Positions 7,349-15,332 of a DNA stretch of 33,010 bases are shown here, in pieces. This DNA is from Flavobacteriales bacterium (lineage in GTDB: Bacteria; Bacteroidota; Bacteroidia; Flavobacteriales; Flavobacteriaceae). Position 1 is the first letter of the stretch. Each line of letters begins with the position of its first letter. Under the pieces are notes generated by a model. It did not search any database, had not been told where the DNA came from, and saw only the letters and a list, made by a program, of their open reading frames with translations. The DNA is taken from positions 1 to 33,010 of the forward strand of contig WTIO01000053.1 in assembly GCA_011526365.1 (NCBI GenBank). Direction: 5' to 3'. The position numbers and the translations under genes are program-made.

Positions 7349-8219
7349 GCAAAAAAGCATTTTACATTTTCATTTTATAGTTTTCCTTTTTGGATTCACC
7401 TCCATCTTAGGGGCGATCATACAAATTGATGCCCTTCCCTTAGTGGCCTGGCGGATGGGCATTGCCAGCCTCTTGATCACCCTATTTTTTTTGGTGCGTA
7501 ACCCCAAACGCTTTACAGGAGCCAAAGCTCAACTAAAATGGTTGATTGCTGGGGGACTTATGATTGGGGTCCATTGGATTACTTTTTTTTATGCCATAAA
7601 AATTGCCGGTGTTTCGCTCACCCTATCCATGATGGCCAGTGGTGCCTTTTTAACGGCACTGTTGGAGCCCTTGTTTTACCGAAGAAAAATAGTGTTGTAT
7701 GAGCTCTTTTTTGGCGCCATAGCCCTTTTGGGTTTGCTCCTTATTTTTAATGCCGAATTTGATAAACTTTACGGAATTCTCATCGCCTTACTTTCCGCGG
7801 TGCTCAGTGTGTTTTTTACGCTAATCAATGGAAAACTGGCCCAGCGACTACCAGCAAGTACAGTTACCTTTTATGAATTGACGATAGGGTTTGTAGCCCT
7901 AACAGCATTTTGCTTGTGGTACAACGATTTTTCACTAAGCCCTTTCGTTTTACAAGGAAATGATTGGGTGTATTTATTGATTTTGGGAAGTATTTGTACG
8001 GCTTATGCATTTATTGTTTCTGTGCAGGTGATGCAACAACTCACCCCCTTTACCATTATGATTATCATCAATATGGAACCCATCTATGGAATTTTAATGG
8101 CATTGGTCATTTTTGGTGAAAAAGAACTAATGAGTACTAATTTTTACATTGGTGTTGCACTGATTCTACTGGCCATAGCCAGCAATGGGTATTTAAAATC
8201 GAAACAGAAGTCCACCTAA
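7335..8219 (+). CDS. DMT-superfamily (EamA) transporter
   Basis: A 294-residue hydrophobic protein with about ten membrane segments arranged as two EamA repeats (~10-140 and ~148-285). Recognisable features are FGFTSILGAIIQ in TM1, LVAWRMGIASLLI in TM2, and in the second half LILGSICTAYAFI and LTPFTIMIIINMEPIYGILMA, the usual EamA signature near TM9. The substrate is not predictable; family members export amino acids, nucleosides or metabolites. The gene overlaps the LptF/G-like gene by 14 bases and is followed 47 bp later by accA, where a new promoter element appears, so it probably closes the tgt transcription unit. Confidence 0.87.
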   Translation: MPNARQKSILHFHFIVFLFGFTSILGAIIQIDALPLVAWRMGIASLLITLFFLVRNPKRFTGAKAQLKWLIAGGLMIGVHWITFFYAIKIAGVSLTLSMMASGAFLTALLEPLFYRRKIVLYELFFGAIALLGLLLIFNAEFDKLYGILIALLSAVLSVFFTLINGKLAQRLPASTVTFYELTIGFVALTAFCLWYNDFSLSPFVLQGNDWVYLLILGSICTAYAFIVSVQVMQQLTPFTIMIIINMEPIYGILMALVIFGEKELMSTNFYIGVALILLAIASNGYLKSKQKST

Positions 8220-8243
8220 GTAGTGCTACTTGACAATTATTTT

Positions 8244-8251
8244 TAATTTTG
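8244..8251 (+). promoter_or_regulatory. Putative -7 element of the accA promoter
   Basis: TAATTTTG matches TAnnTTTG and ends 15 bases before the accA ATG at 8267, the same spacing as for tgt and the transketolase operon. A TTGAC at 8230-8234 is too close to act as its -33 element; none is found at the normal distance. Confidence 0.4.
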
Positions 8252-8266
8252 AATAACTTTAATTTT

Positions 8267-9226
8267 ATGGAGAAAGAGTATTTAGAATTTGAACTGCCCA
8301 TCAAGGAAATTGAAGACCAAATCCAAAAATGTCGCGCTTTGGGTGACGAATCCGAAGTAGATGTTACCGATACCTGCGCGCAATTAGAAGAAAAACTTGC
8401 GGCCACCATTGAGGAAACCTATTCAAACTTAAGTGCTTGGCAGCGCGTTCAGCTCTCCCGGCATCCCTCGCGCCCGTATACATTAGATTACATTAAGGCC
8501 CTTTGCGGCGATTCTTTTATGGAGCTTCACGGCGACCGTAATTGTGCCGACGATAAAGCCATGATTGGCGGTTTGGGGAAAATAGGGCAACAGTCATTTA
8601 TGTTTATCGGTACCCAAAAAGGTTACAACACCAAAACCCGTCAGTACCGAAACTTTGGAATGGCCAACCCCGAAGGCTACAGAAAAGCCTTGCGACTTAT
8701 GAGAATGGCAGAAAAATTCAATATCCCTGTAGTATCCTTTATTGATACCCCTGGGGCCTATCCGGGTTTAGAAGCCGAAGAACGCGGACAAGGAGAAGCC
8801 ATAGCCCGAAACATCTACGAAATGCTTACACTTAAAGTTCCAGTAATTGCCATAGTAATTGGTGAAGGTGCCTCTGGAGGTGCCTTGGGAATTGGGGTAG
8901 GCGATCATATTTGCATGCTTGAAAACACCTGGTACTCTGTAATTTCTCCAGAATCCTGCTCGTCTATCCTTTGGCGCAGTTGGGAATACAAAGAAGTGGC
9001 TGCCGAGGCCCTAAAACTTACCGCCCAGGACATGAAAAAAGCCAAGCTGGTGGATTGCATTATTCCTGAGCCTGTTGGCGGGGCTCACAATGATCGTAAA
9101 GCTACCTTTAAGGCTGTGCAACACGAAATTCTTAAAGCTTTTAAGCGTCTTAATAAAGTAAACCCCACCACGCGCATCAAACAGCGGAGAAAGAAATTTC
9201 TCAATATGGGCGTATTTGACGAATAG
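8267..9226 (+). CDS. accA: Acetyl-CoA carboxylase carboxyltransferase subunit alpha
   Basis: Half of the carboxyltransferase that moves CO2 from biotin to acetyl-CoA to make malonyl-CoA for fatty acid synthesis. The protein is 319 residues, the usual length. It has the N-terminal helix [19 protein letters not shown], the RPYTLDYI segment, [30 protein letters not shown], the oxyanion glycine run [15 protein letters not shown], and [13 protein letters not shown]. The start MEKEYLE at 8267 matches the family N terminus. An ATG 18 bp upstream would begin at the -7 promoter element and is rejected. accD is not in the window. dnaB follows after a 120-bp gap that contains inverted repeats. Confidence 0.97.
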   Translation: MEKEYLEFELPIKEIEDQIQKCRALGDESEVDVTDTCAQLEEKLAATIEETYSNLSAWQRVQLSRHPSRPYTLDYIKALCGDSFMELHGDRNCADDKAMIGGLGKIGQQSFMFIGTQKGYNTKTRQYRNFGMANPEGYRKALRLMRMAEKFNIPVVSFIDTPGAYPGLEAEERGQGEAIARNIYEMLTLKVPVIAIVIGEGASGGALGIGVGDHICMLENTWYSVISPESCSSILWRSWEYKEVAAEALKLTAQDMKKAKLVDCIIPEPVGGAHNDRKATFKAVQHEILKAFKRLNKVNPTTRIKQRRKKFLNMGVFDE

Positions 9227-9261
9227 CAGTTCGGTCGCTATTAACAATTTTTAAAAGTTAT

Positions 9262-9273
9262 AAACAGCTGTTT
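9262..9273. repeat. 12-bp perfect palindrome AAACAGCTGTTT upstream of dnaB
   Basis: AAACAGCTGTTT reads the same on both strands. It lies in the 120-bp gap between accA and dnaB, 35 bp after the accA stop. It could be a dimeric regulator site; nothing in the window repeats it, so function is unknown. Confidence 0.5.
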
Positions 9274-9285
9274 TGTTTACATTCA

Positions 9286-9312
9286 GCGGAAATAAACCCC
9301 TTGAGGTTCCGC
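9286..9312 (+). repeat. Imperfect hairpin in the accA-dnaB gap
   Basis: GCGG (9286-9289) and AACC (9295-9298) pair with GGTT (9305-9308) and CCGC (9309-9312) around a 6-base loop, with a 5-base bulge on the left arm. An alternative pairing is GCGGAA with TTCCGC. No T-tract follows, so this is not a standard intrinsic terminator. It may be a rho-type or weak terminator of accA, or part of the dnaB control region. Confidence 0.4.
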
Positions 9313-9346
9313 ATGTGGATAAAGCATTTAGCGTACTTTAGTTTCC

Positions 9347-10876
9347 ATGGAAAGACGTAAACCAATTGAGCAAAATAACAGCAAAAAAGGCACGGTTATT
9401 CCCTTAGAAAAGGGCAAGCTACCCCCACAGGCCCTCGATTTAGAGGAGGCCGTTTTGGGCGCCATGTTAATTGATAAAAAAGGAGTAGATGAGGTGATCG
9501 ATATCCTGCAACCCGAGTCCTTTTATAAGACCGGGCACCAGTACATCTACGAGGCCATCCAGGTACTGTTTAAAAGCTCTGAACCGGTGGACTTACTTAC
9601 GGTTTCCTCACAGTTGCGTAAAATGGAACGCTTGGATGCCATTGGGGGAGATTATTATTTGGTACAACTAACGCAAAAAGTAGCCAGTTCTGCACACATT
9701 GAATTTCACGCGAGAATCATACTTCAAAAATTCATTCAGCGTAGCCTGATAAAAATATCAAGTGAAATTATTGAGGCTTCTTACAGTGAAACCATAGATG
9801 TTTTCGACTTGCTTGACGAGGCGGAATCCAAACTTTATGATGTCGCTCAAGGGAACATAAAAAAGACTTCGGAATCCGCACAAAATCTTGTAATTCAAGC
9901 CAAAAAACGCATTGAAGATATCGCCCTGCGTGAAGGTTTAAGTGGTGTCCCTACAGGATTTGAAAAACTGGACAAGCTAACCTCGGGTTGGCAGCCCAGT
10001 GACCTTATTATTATTGCGGCACGTCCGGGGATGGGTAAAACTGCCCTCACCCTGTCCATGGCGCGAAATATTGCAGTAACCCAACAAATTCCTGTAGCAA
10101 TATTTTCTTTGGAGATGTCCTCAGTACAATTGATTACTCGTTTGATTTCCTCCGAAACCGGACTGTCATCAGAAAAACTGCGTACCGGTCGCCTAGCTTC
10201 TCACGAGTGGCAGCAGCTTAATGTTAAGGTTGCCGATTTAGAAAAGGCGCCGCTGTTTATTGATGACACCCCTTCCTTATCAATTTTTGACCTCCGAGCA
10301 AAATCCCGTCGTTTGGCGTCCCAACATAAAATTAAGCTGATCATTATCGACTATTTACAGTTGATGACAGCAGCTACCAACAACAAATCGGGCAACAGGG
10401 AACAAGAAATTTCTACCATTTCTCGAAACTTAAAAGCCCTGGCAAAGGAACTTAATATCCCCGTAATTGCACTATCACAGCTCTCCCGTGCAGTAGAAAC
10501 TCGAGGGGGGTCTAAACGCCCACTCTTATCCGATTTACGGGAATCAGGGGCTATTGAGCAGGATGCAGACATTGTTTCCTTTATTTATCGCCCAGAGTAC
10601 TACGGTATTGATGAGTGGGACGACGAAGGAAGAACACCCTCTCAAGGGCAGGCTGAATTAATTATCGCCAAACACCGTAATGGTGGTTTAGACAATCTTC
10701 GGATGAAATTTGTGGCCAACCTTGGGAAGTTTGAGGACCTCGAGCAATTTGATGCTCCCATGGAGTTTCAGTCTCGCATGAACGCTTCCGAACCTCCACC
10801 GCCATCTGCGAAGGACTTCCCCGATCCTGACGATGCCTTTGGTGGTGGTCCCGGCGATGATTCAGCACCCTTTTAA
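9347..10876 (+). CDS. dnaB: Replicative DNA helicase DnaB
   Basis: The hexameric 5'-3' helicase that unwinds DNA at the replication fork and binds primase. The protein is 509 residues. The N-terminal domain spans ~25-130 (LPPQALDLEEAVLGAMLI, the family opening), then a linker leads to the RecA-like ATPase domain from ~195. Walker A is ARPGMGKTAL with K231, Walker B is IIIDYLQLM, followed by REQEISTISRNLKALAKEL, ALSQLSR and the arginine-finger segment LLSDLRESGAIEQDAD. No intein interrupts these motifs. The C terminus (~475-509) is a proline/acidic tail, often variable in this family. A TACTTTAG sequence (9334-9341) ends 5 bases before the ATG but deviates from the -7 consensus. The Nramp-like gene begins 11 bp downstream. 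Confidence 0.97.
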   Translation: MERRKPIEQNNSKKGTVIPLEKGKLPPQALDLEEAVLGAMLIDKKGVDEVIDILQPESFYKTGHQYIYEAIQVLFKSSEPVDLLTVSSQLRKMERLDAIGGDYYLVQLTQKVASSAHIEFHARIILQKFIQRSLIKISSEIIEASYSETIDVFDLLDEAESKLYDVAQGNIKKTSESAQNLVIQAKKRIEDIALREGLSGVPTGFEKLDKLTSGWQPSDLIIIAARPGMGKTALTLSMARNIAVTQQIPVAIFSLEMSSVQLITRLISSETGLSSEKLRTGRLASHEWQQLNVKVADLEKAPLFIDDTPSLSIFDLRAKSRRLASQHKIKLIIIDYLQLMTAATNNKSGNREQEISTISRNLKALAKELNIPVIALSQLSRAVETRGGSKRPLLSDLRESGAIEQDADIVSFIYRPEYYGIDEWDDEGRTPSQGQAELIIAKHRNGGLDNLRMKFVANLGKFEDLEQFDAPMEFQSRMNASEPPPPSAKDFPDPDDAFGGGPGDDSAPF

Positions 10877-10887
10877 CTGCCTACACT

Positions 10888-12087
10888 ATGAAATGGCGTT
10901 TTGCAACTATTGGACCCGGTGTGTTGATCACTGCTGCCTTTATTGGTCCTGGAACGCTTACTTTGTGTACACTTGCTGGAACAAAAATGGGATTGTCACT
11001 GCTTTGGGTGGTGCTACTAGCTTTGCTCTTTTCGATATTTATTCAACAGCTGGTAGCAGAAATGGCATGGAAAAAAGAAATGGGTCTGGCCCAAATGCTG
11101 CTTCGCAATGCACAGCATCCCTTTCTTAAAATGGCCTTTTTAATCCTTATACTCACCGCTATTTTAGTGGGTAATGCGGCCTATGAAGGTGGAAATCTGG
11201 CAGGTGCGGCACTCGGTTTCGATGGACTGCTAGGAAGGTCACAACTTCCTTTGGAGATAATTTATATTCCTTTGGGTTTGTTGGCTATAGGTGTCCTTGC
11301 GGGAGCAGTTTTGTGGTGGGGGACAACACAACTGATAAAAAAAATACTTTTGGGCGTAGTGGTAGTGATGAGCATTTCCTTTTTAATTACGGCTATTATG
11401 GTTCAACCTCCTTTAGCCGCGCTGTTAAAAGGGCTCTTTATCCCACAGTGGCCCAGGGAGCAAACACAATTGGTGGTGGGATTGCTGGGCACCACAATAG
11501 TTCCATACAATTTATTTCTTCACGCCCATTTAGTGCAACAACAGAAACGTACGGGGTTATCACTTAAAGCCCTCCGAAGGGACACCCAAATTGCCATCGG
11601 TCTTGGCGGAGTAATATCTATGTGTATTGTAATTGCTGCTTCTGGAGTTTATGGTACCCCATTAGAAAGCGCCGTTGATTTGGGGAAAGCGCTGGTTCCA
11701 TTGTACGGCAATGGGGCAGAGGAGGTGATAGCCTTAGGACTCTTTGCTGCAGGATTGAGTTCTGCAATAACGGCCCCCTTGGCCGCAGGGCGGGTAGCTG
11801 CTGAATGTTTTGGGTGGTCTACAACGAGCAAAAAACCCCGTTGGGTGGCTTTAATTATCTTGGGAACAGGGATGGCAGTGGTTGCCTTTGGGTGGCAACC
11901 CATTCAAATTATTCGTGTGGCACAGTGGGCCAACGGACTGTTGCTCCCTCTTGTTGGTGGCTTTTTGTTTTATTTGGTCCTGCACCAAAAAAAAGAGCTG
12001 CAATGGAGTTCCGCTACCCTTGTGTTTTTGGCCCTAGCAGTGCTTTTGTTTCTATTATTTAGTTTAAGAAGTTTAGGATTTTTTTAA
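10888..12087 (+). CDS. Nramp-fold transporter without the metal-binding motifs, linked to 5-oxoprolinase genes
   Basis: A 399-residue, ~11-TM protein of the Nramp family, recognisable from IGPGVLITAAFIGPGT in TM1 and GTTIVPYNLFLHAHLVQ in TM6. True Nramps carry DPGN in TM1 and MPH in TM6, and these residues coordinate Mn/Fe. Here the aligned residues are GPGT (20-23) and VPY (205-207): the Asp, Asn and Met ligands are all replaced. Transition-metal transport is therefore unlikely. It begins 11 bp after dnaB and ends 8 bp before pxpA. Bacillus subtilis has the same association: ycsG, an Nramp-family gene, sits with ycsF and kipI/kipA (pxpA, B, C). A role in uptake of 5-oxoproline or a related compound is my inference from that context, not shown by the sequence. 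Confidence 0.88.
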   Translation: MKWRFATIGPGVLITAAFIGPGTLTLCTLAGTKMGLSLLWVVLLALLFSIFIQQLVAEMAWKKEMGLAQMLLRNAQHPFLKMAFLILILTAILVGNAAYEGGNLAGAALGFDGLLGRSQLPLEIIYIPLGLLAIGVLAGAVLWWGTTQLIKKILLGVVVVMSISFLITAIMVQPPLAALLKGLFIPQWPREQTQLVVGLLGTTIVPYNLFLHAHLVQQQKRTGLSLKALRRDTQIAIGLGGVISMCIVIAASGVYGTPLESAVDLGKALVPLYGNGAEEVIALGLFAAGLSSAITAPLAAGRVAAECFGWSTTSKKPRWVALIILGTGMAVVAFGWQPIQIIRVAQWANGLLLPLVGGFLFYLVLHQKKELQWSSATLVFLALAVLLFLLFSLRSLGFF

Positions 12088-12095
12088 TTTCAAGC

Positions 12096-12812
12096 ATGGA
12101 TCTGAATGCAGACTTAGGCGAAGGAGGAAAAGAAGATGCGCAATTGATGCATTACATAACCTCTTGTTCCATAGCTTGTGGTGGACATTATGGTACGCAG
12201 GAAACCATCGTTAGCACCCTATTGGAAGCTCAAAAAAATAATGTTGCCGTGGGGGCACATCCATCTTTCCCCGATCCCGAACATTTTGGTCGAAGACCTA
12301 TGAATATGGAAAAAAAAGCATTTCAGGATGCTATATACCTACAGTTGTCTGCGTTTGAAAATGCACTTAAAGAAGTGGATTTGCCCTGGCAGCACATTAA
12401 AGCTCATGGCGCTTTATACCATGCAATCACCTCCGACAGTACCCTAGCGGTACACTATTTTGAAGTAGTAAAAAAATTCCCAAAGGTTAAGGGAATCTTT
12501 TTACCTGTAGTACATCCTCTTGATGATTTGGCTGACGATTTTGGTTTTACTGTTTGGCGGGAAGGCTTTGCCGACCGTGCCTATACGCCAGCTGGGGGAC
12601 TACTACCAAGAACAGTACAAAATGCTGTTCTTACAAATACTGCTGCAGTTGTAGCGCAAGTTGAAAAATGGCAGCAGGGAAAAGCCATTCCCAAAGCACA
12701 ACAGCAGTTCCAATTGTTTTGCGACACCTTGTGCATTCACAGTGATACTCCTAATGCACTACAGCATGCAAGGGCGTTGGCAAAACAGTTTAACTTTGGC
12801 CCCTTGGCATGA
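12096..12812 (+). CDS. pxpA: 5-oxoprolinase subunit A (LamB/YcsF family)
   Basis: A 238-residue member of the LamB/YcsF family, one of three subunits of the ATP-dependent prokaryotic 5-oxoprolinase that opens 5-oxoproline to glutamate. Family segments are all visible: MDLNADLGEG at the start, SCSIACGGHYG, VGAHPSFPDPEHFGRRPM, KAHGALYHAI, and EGFADRAYTPAGGLLPR. The third segment is usually SANIACGFHAGD, so HYGT here is a small variation. The gene follows the Nramp-like gene by 8 bp and overlaps pxpB by an ATGA junction, which points to one operon and coupled translation. Confidence 0.95.
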   Translation: MDLNADLGEGGKEDAQLMHYITSCSIACGGHYGTQETIVSTLLEAQKNNVAVGAHPSFPDPEHFGRRPMNMEKKAFQDAIYLQLSAFENALKEVDLPWQHIKAHGALYHAITSDSTLAVHYFEVVKKFPKVKGIFLPVVHPLDDLADDFGFTVWREGFADRAYTPAGGLLPRTVQNAVLTNTAAVVAQVEKWQQGKAIPKAQQQFQLFCDTLCIHSDTPNALQHARALAKQFNFGPLA

Positions 12813-13540
12813 AAATAGAACAGTTGAAAGCCTATGGCCCAAAAGCACTAATTGTCAGTTTTTCTTCCACTGACACTCCTTACAAGGATGTGGTTCGCCT
12901 CCAAGATTTTGCACGTCATTTAAAATCTAAAAAGGCATTGGCATTAGAAGATATTTTAATTAGCCATTTCAATTTAAATTTGGTGTTTCAAAAGCCGATC
13001 TCAGTGTCAGCTGTATCACCACAATTACACCGCTATTGGGAAGAGTTTACCACCACTATAGCAGCTCAAAAAACAAATGTAGTTTGGGAATTGCCCGTGT
13101 GTTTTGATGCGGCCTATGCTCCGGATTTATACACTCATTTTAAACAAGATATACCTCGTGTTGAAGCCTTTATCAAAGCACTCTGTCAGCACGAACTCTA
13201 TGTCCATTTTTTTGGATTCCTGCCAGGCTTTGCCTATTTGGGAGGCCTTCCAAAAGAATTGCAATTACCACGGCATGGCCAACCCCGCTTGCAAGTGCCA
13301 AAAGGAGCATTTGCCTTGGGGGGTCCCTACGCTGCGGTATATCCACAAGCAAGCCCCGGAGGCTGGCAATTGATTGGGCAAACCCCATTTATTTTTTTTG
13401 ATGTACAACGGACACCCCCAGTATTTTTGAACCCTGGCGATAGGATAAAGGTGGCGTCAATTTCCCGTAAAGACTATTTGGCATTGCAAACGGCCTACAA
13501 CCAACAAGCGTTTGCTCCTAAAAAACTACCGCAAACATGA
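12809..13540 (+). CDS. pxpB: 5-oxoprolinase subunit B (KipI family)
   Basis: A 243-residue KipI/allophanate-hydrolase-subunit-1-type protein. Its N-terminal part begins YGPKALIVSF, followed by an ~80-residue domain. The C-terminal cyclophilin-like domain carries the hallmark GFLPGFAYLGGLP at residues 136-148, then PRLQVPKGAFALGG and YPQASPGGWQLIGQTP. KipI was first described in Bacillus as an inhibitor of a sporulation kinase, but the A-B-C gene order here indicates the 5-oxoprolinase role. Start and stop codons overlap the neighbours by 4 bp on each side (ATGA). Confidence 0.94.
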   Translation: MKIEQLKAYGPKALIVSFSSTDTPYKDVVRLQDFARHLKSKKALALEDILISHFNLNLVFQKPISVSAVSPQLHRYWEEFTTTIAAQKTNVVWELPVCFDAAYAPDLYTHFKQDIPRVEAFIKALCQHELYVHFFGFLPGFAYLGGLPKELQLPRHGQPRLQVPKGAFALGGPYAAVYPQASPGGWQLIGQTPFIFFDVQRTPPVFLNPGDRIKVASISRKDYLALQTAYNQQAFAPKKLPQT

Positions 13541-14391
13541 AGGGGTGTACTGTAATTGCTGCTGGTTTCTACTCAAGCCTTCAAGATGAAGGACGCTTTG
13601 GGTATCGCCATTGGGGTATTCCAGTTTCTGGCCCCATGGATGTGGTACATTTCCACCATGCCAATGCATTGGTAGGAAATCTTCCCAATGCAACAGCCAT
13701 AGAATGTACGCTTGAAGGCCCCACGTTGCTGTGCAATTGCGACACTACTTTTGCAGTAGCTGGGGCGCCCATGAAAATTACTAAAAACGAAAAAGAAGTT
13801 CCTATGAACACGCCCATTTCCTGTGTGCTTGGGGATATTTTAAGTTTTGGAAAAATGACTGAAGGGATGCGGTCCTACATCGCCTTTGCTGGGGGAGTAC
13901 AAACGGAAATATTCTTTGGAAGTCGTTCGTATTTTCATCCTGTAAGTCCTCAGGCCACTTTGGAAAAAGGGCAATCCCTTCCCTTAAAAGATCCCGATAA
14001 ACAGCTGCTCCCCAAAGAAATTTTGCTCTCACCAGCATGGCCTCTGGAAGCAGTAGTAAAAATTAACACTACTACTGGACCCGATTGGCACAGCCTTTCA
14101 AAATCAATTCAGAAGGCTTTAAAAACAGGAACCTACATTGTGGGTAGTAACAACCGGATGGGCTATCAGTTGGAGGGGGGCTCCATAACCCACCAATTGC
14201 AATTGCCCAGTAGTTTTGTGTTAGCAGGTACACTTCAGCTTACTCCCAAAGGGAAATTGTTGGTAGCTATGGCCGATGGACAGGTCACCGGTGGGTACCC
14301 CAGGGCGCTTCTACTCGACGAAGCCTCAACAGCTGCTTTGGCACAAGCACGATCGGGTGCAAAAGTGAAAATTACAGTTGTAGACCCCTAA
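13537..14391 (+). CDS. pxpC: 5-oxoprolinase subunit C (KipA family, biotin-dependent carboxyltransferase fold)
   Basis: A 284-residue KipA/allophanate-hydrolase-subunit-2-type protein. It shows the family opening AGFYSSLQDEGRFGYRHWGIPVSGPMD at residues ~9-35 (invariant QD-GR and GVP/GIP-SGPMD elements), then the ECTLEGPTL segment, GSNNRMGYQLEG, and the closing ADGQVTGGYPRALLL. It is somewhat shorter than many homologues (~310 or more) but no motif is missing. It is the last gene of the nramp-like-pxpA-pxpB-pxpC operon. Its stop codon interlocks with that of the convergent nitroreductase gene (shared CTAA), so there is no room for a separate terminator. Confidence 0.94.
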   Translation: MKGCTVIAAGFYSSLQDEGRFGYRHWGIPVSGPMDVVHFHHANALVGNLPNATAIECTLEGPTLLCNCDTTFAVAGAPMKITKNEKEVPMNTPISCVLGDILSFGKMTEGMRSYIAFAGGVQTEIFFGSRSYFHPVSPQATLEKGQSLPLKDPDKQLLPKEILLSPAWPLEAVVKINTTTGPDWHSLSKSIQKALKTGTYIVGSNNRMGYQLEGGSITHQLQLPSSFVLAGTLQLTPKGKLLVAMADGQVTGGYPRALLLDEASTAALAQARSGAKVKITVVDP

Positions 14392-15116
14392 TGCTTGTGG
14401 TACACTTTTTCAAAAGGGACACGAAAACGCTCTCCGTAAATACCCTCTTTTTTTCGAATACCACAGCTGACCACCATACTGATTTCTACTGTGGCAGGTA
14501 AACCGAGCACCTGCTTTAAGCGTTTAGAATCAAATCCTTCCATAGGGCAGGTGTCATACCCCTTGGCAGCCAAACTCAGCATAAAGCTTTGTGCAGCCAA
14601 AGCGGTACTCTTATGCGCTACTATACGCATATCCGATTGACGGACTTCCCGATACGTTGTTTTTTTAATCCCATCAAGTTGCACTTTTGCATATTTGAGG
14701 AGTCCGCCAAGCCAGGAGGCGCCGCCGTAAAGTTGAGGAATAATTTTCCCGTAATAGCTTAGTGCCCCTTTTTCTTTTTTAGGGTCGCGGTCCTTACTTT
14801 TTTCAAAAGACCGCTTTACGTGTGCTATGTTGTCGGCTATCCTTTCACGCCATAAATCCCTCCGAACCACAAATACCACCATTTCCTGTGCAGTTTTTGC
14901 TGCCGGTTGATTGAAACAACATGCTGCCACGTCCTTTAGCGCCGTTTCCCCCTCAATATGGTGAAACTCCCACAACTGCAAGTTGCTGCTGTTTGGAGCT
15001 AAACTCGCTGCTTTTAAACTGTCTTCAACAGCGGTGTTGGGAAGAGGTTTTTCGGGATCATATACCCTAACGGACCTCCGGTGTGCGAGTGCCGCACTTA
15101 CGGTTTGTTCTTTCAT
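14388..15116 (-). CDS. Nitroreductase family FMN oxidoreductase
   Basis: A 242-residue flavoprotein of the nitroreductase superfamily. The FMN-phosphate-binding segment HRRSVRVYDPEKPLP lies at ~12-26, SLAPNSSNLQLWEF at ~35-48, and near the C terminus SFMLSLAAKGYDTCPMEGFD with LGLPATVEISMVVSCG. Between ~105 and 165 there is a lysine-rich, helix-like stretch (KRSFEKSKDRDPKKEKG and onward) that is longer than in typical members. NAD(P)H-dependent reduction of a quinone or nitro compound is the family activity; the natural substrate is unknown. It is a lone minus-strand gene between two plus-strand operons. No consensus promoter is clear upstream; TATCTTTA at 15166-15173 is the nearest candidate. 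Confidence 0.88.
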   Translation of the reverse strand: MKEQTVSAALAHRRSVRVYDPEKPLPNTAVEDSLKAASLAPNSSNLQLWEFHHIEGETALKDVAACCFNQPAAKTAQEMVVFVVRRDLWRERIADNIAHVKRSFEKSKDRDPKKEKGALSYYGKIIPQLYGGASWLGGLLKYAKVQLDGIKKTTYREVRQSDMRIVAHKSTALAAQSFMLSLAAKGYDTCPMEGFDSKRLKQVLGLPATVEISMVVSCGIRKKEGIYGERFRVPFEKVYHKH

Positions 15117-15228
15117 AGCTACATATGCTTAATAACTTCCAAAGTGGAAGCTGCAATTTTTTTGGTAAAGATAGGAGGAATTTTTTGCCTGAAGCCTATT
15201 TGAAAGTAGGAATTTATACCATATAAAT

Positions 15229-15290
15229 AGCTGTAAATCAGAACTATAATTGGTTTTTAATATTTTGAATATTGTAGGAATACTACAGCT
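15229..15290 (+). promoter_or_regulatory. Structured leader upstream of ilvD
   Basis: Two nested inverted repeats lie in the 216-bp gap before ilvD. The outer arms are AGCTGTA (15229-15235) and TACAGCT (15284-15290), a perfect 7-bp match. The inner arms are CTATAAT (15244-15250) and ATTGTAG (15271-15277), 7 pairs with one G-U. Inside lies AATATT-TTG-AATATT (15259-15273). As RNA this would be a long interrupted hairpin ending 42 bases before the ilvD ATG. It may be a regulatory leader or a DNA operator. I found no leader peptide rich in Ile/Val/Leu codons. The rest of the gap (15117-15228) holds only a short CTTCC/GGAAG repeat and no gene I can support. Confidence 0.4.
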
Positions 15291-15332
15291 GTGTTAGAAA
15301 TGTGGGGAAAACACTTAAATTCGTGGATTATT

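Noticed and set aside
15133-15165. CTTCC-AAAGT-GGAAG hairpin followed by a T-tract on the plus strand as a terminator
   Set aside because: The stem is only 5 bp, six bases separate it from the T-run, and no plus-strand gene precedes it; pxpC ends more than 700 bp upstream behind a minus-strand gene.
15124-15228. Short reading frame (about 34 codons) upstream of ilvD as an attenuation leader peptide
   Set aside because: It is not enriched in Ile, Val or Leu codons, and the downstream repeats do not overlap it in the manner of an attenuator.
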